A stretch of DNA of 50,873 nucleotides, taken from assembly GCF_000787815.1 (NCBI RefSeq), contig NZ_BBPO01000001.1, forward strand, positions 1-50,873, written 5' to 3'. Shown here in pieces: positions 46,316 through 50,873 of this stretch. A program made the position numbers and the translations under genes. Numbering within the stretch: the stretch's first letter is position 1; every line of letters begins with the position of its first letter. The notes under the pieces are model-generated. The model saw only the letters and a list, made by a program, of their open reading frames with translations, searched no databases and was not told the origin of the DNA. Origin of the DNA: Streptacidiphilus neutrinimicus. GTDB taxonomy: Bacteria > Actinomycetota > Actinomycetes > Streptomycetales > Streptomycetaceae.

Positions 46316-47875
46316 ATGGCCGCTGGCCTCTTCGCGTTCGTCGTGCTGGTGACGCTGGGCATCACTTTCTGGGCCGGCCGCCGCAGCCGCGCCGCCGAGG
46401 ACTTCTACGCCGCAGGGCGGGACTTCAGCCCGTTGCAGAACGGCTTCGCCATCAGCGGAGACTACATGTCGGCCGCCTCCTTCCTCGGGGTCACCGGGCT
46501 GATCGCGCTGTACGGCTACGACGGGCTGCTCTACACCATCGGCTTCATGGTGGCCTGGCTGCTCGTGCTGATGCTGGTCGCCGAACTGGTCCGCAACTGC
46601 GGCCGCTACACGCTGGCCGACGTCCTGACGATGCGTATGCGCGAGCGTCCGGTCCGGATCGCGGCCGGGGTCTCCGGGATCGTGATCTCGCTGCTCTATC
46701 TGCTCGGGCAGATGGTGGGGGCGGGCACGCTGGTCTCGCTGCTGCTGAACCTGCACTCGGCGAGCGCACGCGCCGGTTCGATCGTCGGGGTCGGTGTGCT
46801 CATGGTCTTCTACGTCACGGTGGGCGGAATGAAGGCCACCACCTGGATCCAGATCGTCAAGTGCGTGCTCCTGCTGAGCGGAACGGTTCTGCTGACGGTT
46901 CTGGTGCTGCTCCGCTTCCACGGTGACGTCGGCTCGCTGATGCGTTCCGCCGCCCGAAGCAGCGGCCACGGGAACGCGTACCTCCTGCCGGGGCTGCGCT
47001 TCGGTCACGGGCTGACCGACCAACTCGACTTCGTCAGCCTGGGGCTGGCTCTGGTGCTCGGCACAGCCGGGCTGCCGCACATCCTCTCCCGCTTCTACAC
47101 CGTCCCGACGGCGCGGGCCGCGCGGCGCTCGGTGATGTGGGCGATCGGCCTGGTCGGGGCCTTCTACCTGATGACGATCGTGCTCGGCCTCGGCGCCGCC
47201 GCGCTGATCGGGGCGCCCGCGATCAAGGCGGCCAACAGCGCGGGCAACACGGCGGTGCCGCAGCTCGCAGATTCGCTCGGTGGAACGGTTCTGTTCGGCG
47301 TGACCTCGGCCGTCGCCTTCGCCACCATCCTCGCGGTGGTGGCCGGCCTGACCATGGCCTCCTCCGCCTCCTTCGCGCATGACCTGTGGGCGCACGCCTT
47401 CCGCCGCCCGCAGGAGAAGCAGCCGACCGAGCGGCAGGAGGTGATGGTGGCCCGGATCGCGGCCGTCGTCATCGGCGGTGTCGCCATAGGCCTCAGCCTG
47501 TACGCGCAGAAGCTGAACGTGGCGACGCTGGTGGCGCTGGCCTTCGCGGTCGCGGCCTCGGCCAATCTGCCGGCCCTGCTGTTCACCCTGTTCTGGCCAC
47601 GGTTCACCACACGCGGCGCGGCCTGGGCGATCTGGGGCGGGCTGGTCCCGGCGCTGGTGCTGGTCGTCCTGTCGCCGGTGGTCTCGGGCAACGCGGCCGC
47701 GATCTTCCCCACCGAGCACTTCGACTGGTTCCCGCTGCAGAACCCCGGGCTGGTCTCGGTGCCCTGCGGGTTCCTGGCCGGTTGGCTGGGCACGGTGACC
47801 TCGCGGGCCCGGGCCGAGTCCGACGCCTACGCGGAGCTGGAGGTCCGGGCGCTCACCGGCGCCGGCGCGGTGTGA
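46316..47875 (+). CDS. Sodium:solute symporter, ActP (acetate permease)-like
   Basis: 519 residues, SSS family with about 13 membrane helices. It resembles E. coli ActP closely, with FYAAGRDFSPLQNGFAISGDYMSAASFLG near the N-terminus, ALYLIAQMVGAG-like LLYLLGQMVGAGTL, GTAGLPHILSRFYTV (near base 47062), and the sodium-site region SAVAFATILAVVAGLTMASSAS (near 47310). It probably imports acetate or another small monocarboxylate with Na+. The ATG at 46316 follows GGGAGGA. It works with the DUF485 protein; the CitA/CitB-like system next door is a plausible regulator. Confidence 0.92.
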   Translation: MAAGLFAFVVLVTLGITFWAGRRSRAAEDFYAAGRDFSPLQNGFAISGDYMSAASFLGVTGLIALYGYDGLLYTIGFMVAWLLVLMLVAELVRNCGRYTLADVLTMRMRERPVRIAAGVSGIVISLLYLLGQMVGAGTLVSLLLNLHSASARAGSIVGVGVLMVFYVTVGGMKATTWIQIVKCVLLLSGTVLLTVLVLLRFHGDVGSLMRSAARSSGHGNAYLLPGLRFGHGLTDQLDFVSLGLALVLGTAGLPHILSRFYTVPTARAARRSVMWAIGLVGAFYLMTIVLGLGAAALIGAPAIKAANSAGNTAVPQLADSLGGTVLFGVTSAVAFATILAVVAGLTMASSASFAHDLWAHAFRRPQEKQPTERQEVMVARIAAVVIGGVAIGLSLYAQKLNVATLVALAFAVAASANLPALLFTLFWPRFTTRGAAWAIWGGLVPALVLVVLSPVVSGNAAAIFPTEHFDWFPLQNPGLVSVPCGFLAGWLGTVTSRARAESDAYAELEVRALTGAGAV

Positions 47876-47960
47876 ACGGCCGGGCATCGGCCTGAACGGC
47901 CGGGCATCGGCTAACGGCCGGGGCATCGGCCTGAACCGCCAGGCATGGGCCTGAACGGAC
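47871..47960 (+). repeat. Five-copy 20-bp tandem repeat spanning the symporter stop codon
   Basis: Units of CCTGAACGGCCGGGCATCGG start at 47871, 47891, 47911 (19 bp), 47930 and 47950 (partial). The first includes the TGA of the symporter gene. They occupy part of the 316-bp gap before the next gene. Confidence 0.9.
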
Positions 47961-47967
47961 AAACGGG

Positions 47968-48003
47968 GCCCCCGGGCGCGACGGGGGAGGCGCGCCCGGG
48001 GGC
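47968..48003 (+). terminator. Terminator after the symporter gene
   Basis: A perfect 13-bp GC stem (47968-47980 with 47991-48003) with a 10-nt loop follows the repeat array. Confidence 0.7.
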
Positions 48004-48071
48004 TGACTTCCAGCGTAGCCCCCACCGGCCTCAGGGGTGTGGGAGTTGTGCATTTCTCGCGTTACCGAGGG

Positions 48072-48089
48072 TTCTGCGCATTCTGCGCA
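48072..48089 (+). promoter_or_regulatory. Tandem 9-bp direct repeat upstream of the CitA-like kinase
   Basis: TTCTGCGCA is repeated exactly with no gap, 102 bp before the kinase start. Direct repeats one turn apart suit a response-regulator site. Confidence 0.45.
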
Positions 48090-48191
48090 CAGTGACGGGG
48101 GTAGGCAACGGCGGCCTCACCAGGCACAATCGCCGGGACATGGGCGTGGCAACGGGGCTTTCGCCCCAGTTCACCCCGGTTGGAGGAAGCC

Positions 48192-49994
48192 TTGTTCTCG
48201 CGACGCAAGCTCTCCGGCCGGATTCTGGTGAATCAGCTGGTCATCCTCGCCGTCACCAGTGTCATCGGCTTCGTGCTGCTGGCCTTCGCCCAGCGGTCCC
48301 AGATCGACCACGTCAACGAGCAGCGCGCGCTTGCGATCGCACAGATCGCCGCCGCTGACCCGCAGATCGTCACGGCCATGAGCGCCGGGGATCCGGGCAG
48401 AGGGCCGCACGGCCCGGTGCAGACGGCGGCGACCCGGATCATGAACGCCGCCCAGGCCCGCTACGTCGTGGTGATCGACCGCGGGGGCATCCGGCACTCC
48501 CATCCGATCGTGGGAGAGATCGGTCAGAGAGTCACCGAGCCCGTCGTGGCGCTCGACGGCAGTGACCACTTCTTCATCGACAACGGTTCGCGGGGACGGT
48601 CCGCCAACGCGCGGACCCCGCTGCGGGACCCCTCGGGCCGGATCATCGGCGAGGTCTCCGTAGGCATCGACGAGCGGGACGTGGTCCACAGCCTGCTCGG
48701 TGAGCTGTCCGTCTTCGCGCTCTACATCGGCATCGCGCTGGCCGTCGGTGTGCTGGCCTCCTACGCGCTGGCGTGGCGGCTCAAGCGCACCACCTTCGGG
48801 CTGGAGCTGGAGGAGATCGCCGGGCTGCTGCAGGACCGCGAGGCGATGCTGCACGGCATCCGCGAGGGCGTGGTCGCCTTCGACCAGAGCGGCAAGGTGA
48901 GCGTGGTCAACGACGAGGCCCGGCGCCTGCTCGGCCTCGGCACCGCGCTGGGCTGCCGGCTGGAGGACCTCCTGCCGGAGGGACGCCTGCGGCGGGCCCT
49001 GGCGGGCGAGCTGGGGCCGGACGAGATCCATGTCCTCACCGACAGCCACTGTCTGGCGATCAACCGGATGCCGGTGGTCCTGCACGGCCGCGCCCTGGGC
49101 GCGGTGGTCACCGTCCGGGACCGCACCGAGATCGTCGGCATGCTGCGCGAGCTCGACTCGGTGCGGGGCCTTACCGACGCGCTGCGTGCGCAGCAGCACG
49201 AGTTCGCGAACCGGATGCACACCCTCGCCGGCCTGCTGGAGCTCGGTGAGCAGGAGCAGGCGCTGGAGTACGCCGTCGAACTGGCCTCGACCGACCGGAC
49301 GCAGGCGGCGGAGATCCGCGAGCGGATCGCCAACTCGCTGATGGTGGGGCTGATCGTGGCCAAGTGCACGGTCGCCGCCGAGCGCGGCGTGCGGCTCACG
49401 CTGGACCCGGCCTCCAAGCTCGGCGCCGAGCCGGGCCATCTGCGGCGGCTGCTCACCGTCGTCGGCAACCTGCTCGACAACGCCGTCGACGCCGCAGGCT
49501 CACCCACGCCGCCCTCTCAGGCCGTGGCGGCCGAGCATGTCGTGCCCGCCGCGAGCGGTCCGCCCCGGGTCGAGCTGCTGATCCTGGAGACCGCGGACGC
49601 CATCACGGTCCGCGTCTCCGACAATGGTCCGGGTGTTCCGGACGAGGCCCGCGCGCACATCTTCGAGGACGGCTGGTCGACGCGGCCCGACCGTGGAACC
49701 GCCCGCCGCGGGTTGGGCTTGGCCATGGTCCACCGGCTGGTCACCCGGCACGGAGGAGAGATCTCGGTGAGCGAGGGACCAGGGGCTGTCTTCACCGTCC
49801 TCCTGCCGCTGCCCGACACCGAACCCGCCCCGCTCGGGGCGGTGTTCATCTCCGCGCCGCCGGTCGTCGAGCTGGAGGCGGGAGGCAGCGGGGCGGGCCT
49901 GGGCAGTGCGCTGGGCGCAGGCACCGCGGTGGGCACGGGAAACGCGGGAAGACGCACGACGGCAGGACCGAACTCGGGAAGGACGCGCTGGTGA
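48192..49994 (+). CDS. CitA/DcuS-type sensor histidine kinase
   Basis: 600 residues. The order is a membrane helix (about 12-33), an extracellular PAS-like sensor (35-170) with YVVVIDRGGIRHSHP, a second helix (about 172-196), a cytosolic PAS domain with the MLHGIREGVVAFD motif, a SpoOB-type phosphoacceptor domain with histidine in QQHEFANRMHTLAGLLELG (near base 49194), and an HATPase (NLLDNAVDA, DNGPGVP, RGLGLAMVHRLVTRHGG). The family senses citrate, C4-dicarboxylates and similar carboxylates. The TTG at 48192 follows GGAGGAAG. The last 50 residues are a Gly/Ala-rich tail. It overlaps the regulator gene by 4 bp. Confidence 0.92.
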   Translation: MFSRRKLSGRILVNQLVILAVTSVIGFVLLAFAQRSQIDHVNEQRALAIAQIAAADPQIVTAMSAGDPGRGPHGPVQTAATRIMNAAQARYVVVIDRGGIRHSHPIVGEIGQRVTEPVVALDGSDHFFIDNGSRGRSANARTPLRDPSGRIIGEVSVGIDERDVVHSLLGELSVFALYIGIALAVGVLASYALAWRLKRTTFGLELEEIAGLLQDREAMLHGIREGVVAFDQSGKVSVVNDEARRLLGLGTALGCRLEDLLPEGRLRRALAGELGPDEIHVLTDSHCLAINRMPVVLHGRALGAVVTVRDRTEIVGMLRELDSVRGLTDALRAQQHEFANRMHTLAGLLELGEQEQALEYAVELASTDRTQAAEIRERIANSLMVGLIVAKCTVAAERGVRLTLDPASKLGAEPGHLRRLLTVVGNLLDNAVDAAGSPTPPSQAVAAEHVVPAASGPPRVELLILETADAITVRVSDNGPGVPDEARAHIFEDGWSTRPDRGTARRGLGLAMVHRLVTRHGGEISVSEGPGAVFTVLLPLPDTEPAPLGAVFISAPPVVELEAGGSGAGLGSALGAGTAVGTGNAGRRTTAGPNSGRTRW

Positions 49995-50695
49995 TCAGAA
50001 CTCTGGTCGTGGACGACGACTTCCGGGTGAGCGGCATCCATGCGGCATACGTCGGCAAGGTGCCCGGCTTCGACGTGGTCGGGCAGGTGTCGACCGTCGC
50101 AGCGGCGGAGGAGGCGGTCCGCACACTCCGTCCGGACCTGCTGCTGCTCGACGTCTACCTGCCCGACGGCACCGGTCTCGACCTGCTGCGGCGCCTCGCG
50201 GCGCAGCCGCCGGACCCGTCGCTGTCTCATGCCGCTCGCCCCGACGCCATCATGATCACGGCCGCCCGCGACCTGCACTCGGTGCGTGAAGCCATGCAGC
50301 TCGGCGCCGTCGGCTATCTGGTCAAGCCGTTCGGCTTCGCCGCGTTCGAACAGCGGCTGGTCGCCTACGCGGAGCTGCGGCAGCGGATGGAGGCGCTCCT
50401 CGACGCGGAGGAAACCGACCAGGCGGACGTCGACGCCCTGTTCAGCGCGGGCCGTTCCGCGCCGCTCCCGACGGTCCCGCCGAAGGGCCACTCCGCACCC
50501 ACCCTCGCCCTCGTCCGCGACGCCGTCCGCACCGCGCGGCGGGACCTCTCGGCCGCCGAGGTCGCCGAACTCACCGGCGTCTCCCGGGCGACGGCCCAGC
50601 GCTACCTTTCCTACTTGGTGCGCGAGGGCATGGCCCGCCTCGAACTGCGCTACGGCTCCACCGGCCGCCCGGAGCACCGCTACCGCGCGGCCTGA
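49991..50695 (+). CDS. CitB/DcuR-type response regulator
   Basis: 234 residues. The receiver domain (about 1-125) has VVDDDFRV, the phospho-Asp in DLLLLDVYLPDG, and GYLVKPFGF. The C-terminal helix-turn-helix (about 172-225) has LSAAEVAELTGVSRATAQRYLSYLVREG, as in the CitT/DcuR group. The GTG overlaps the kinase stop (GTGA), giving tight coupling. The likely regulon includes carboxylate uptake, perhaps the DUF485/ActP pair just upstream. Confidence 0.92.
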   Translation: MIRTLVVDDDFRVSGIHAAYVGKVPGFDVVGQVSTVAAAEEAVRTLRPDLLLLDVYLPDGTGLDLLRRLAAQPPDPSLSHAARPDAIMITAARDLHSVREAMQLGAVGYLVKPFGFAAFEQRLVAYAELRQRMEALLDAEETDQADVDALFSAGRSAPLPTVPPKGHSAPTLALVRDAVRTARRDLSAAEVAELTGVSRATAQRYLSYLVREGMARLELRYGSTGRPEHRYRAA

Positions 50696-50787
50696 TCGGT
50701 CGCCTGGCGGGCAGGGCATCCCGCCCTCATCAGTCCACCCTGCGGGCCCCGGCGCCCCGGGCCTCTCATCCCGGGCCTGATCGGTCC

Positions 50788-50873
50788 CGCCCCGCGCCGA
50801 GCCTCCTACGCCCCGCGCCAAGCCTCCTACGCCCCGCGCCGAGCCTCCTACGCCCCGCGCCGAGCCTCCTACG
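50788..50873 (+). repeat. 21-bp tandem repeat array running off the window end
   Basis: Four full copies of CGCCCCGCGCCGAGCCTCCTA start at 50788, 50809 (one change), 50830 and 50851, and a fifth begins at 50872. It lies downstream of the CitB-like gene. Confidence 0.95.

Overview
The window is high-GC, densely coded actinobacterial chromosome. Gene content and order (rshA-type RelA/SpoT, hflX, lexA, nrdR-nrdJ, a GntR regulator matching WhiH, hrdB, a second GyrB/ParE subunit) identify a Streptomycetaceae core-chromosome segment. From memory the same order runs from about SCO5794 to SCO5829 in Streptomyces coelicolor. I saw no rRNA, tRNA, insertion sequence, prophage or CRISPR array.

Layout. 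(1) 1-3390: the 3' part of a RelA/SpoT homologue and the ribosome-associated GTPase hflX, closed by a strong hairpin. (2) 3663-12043: a five-gene NRPS-independent siderophore operon in the order of rhizobial rhbABCDE: diaminobutyrate aminotransferase, diaminobutyrate decarboxylase, IucA/IucC synthetase, N-acyltransferase, N-hydroxylase. The first four genes overlap by 4 bp. There is one synthetase, and no exporter, receptor or recognisable iron box beside it. (3) 12077-20143: a genome-maintenance block: nitrilase-family amidohydrolase, DinG/XPD helicase, lexA (minus strand) with two SOS boxes, and nrdR-nrdJ behind a promoter carrying a pair of NrdR boxes. (4) 20283-28465: housekeeping and poorly known genes: a membrane-anchored protein, a DinB/MDMPI-fold protein, a histidine phosphatase, a YciI protein, a DapA-like aldolase, a divergent TetR/MFS efflux pair with a perfect 16-bp palindrome, rnhB and two hypotheticals. 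(5) 28706-36533: a RecQ helicase fused to a phosphoribosyltransferase-like tail, divergent from a DUF4192 gene across a cluster of DnaA boxes; an NrtR-like Nudix regulator with an operator in its own promoter; an ABC ATPase with degenerate catalytic loops and its membrane partner; and whiH. (6) 36952-42859: hrdB behind a sigma-R-type promoter, a secreted trypsin-like protease, a DUF7455 zinc protein and parE. (7) 43041-50695: a CcdC/DUF1453 membrane protein, a NarL-type two-component system, a DUF485 plus ActP-like symporter pair, and a CitA/CitB-type two-component system. The window ends inside a 21-bp tandem repeat.

Themes. Several genes appear leaderless: a TANNNT box lies 6-9 nt before the start codon at 12077, 12944, 20283, 21847, 26186, 32353 and 44803. 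This helped choose two starts (32353, 44803). Short in-frame tandem repeats sit in the N-terminal extensions of the siderophore genes, and intergenic repeats occur near 15085, 40651, 47871 and 50788. The points most worth following are the single-synthetase siderophore operon, the catalytically degenerate ABC ATPase before whiH, the RecQ-phosphoribosyltransferase fusion sharing a DnaA-box intergenic region with DUF4192, and several operator-like palindromes whose position inside promoters suggests autoregulation.
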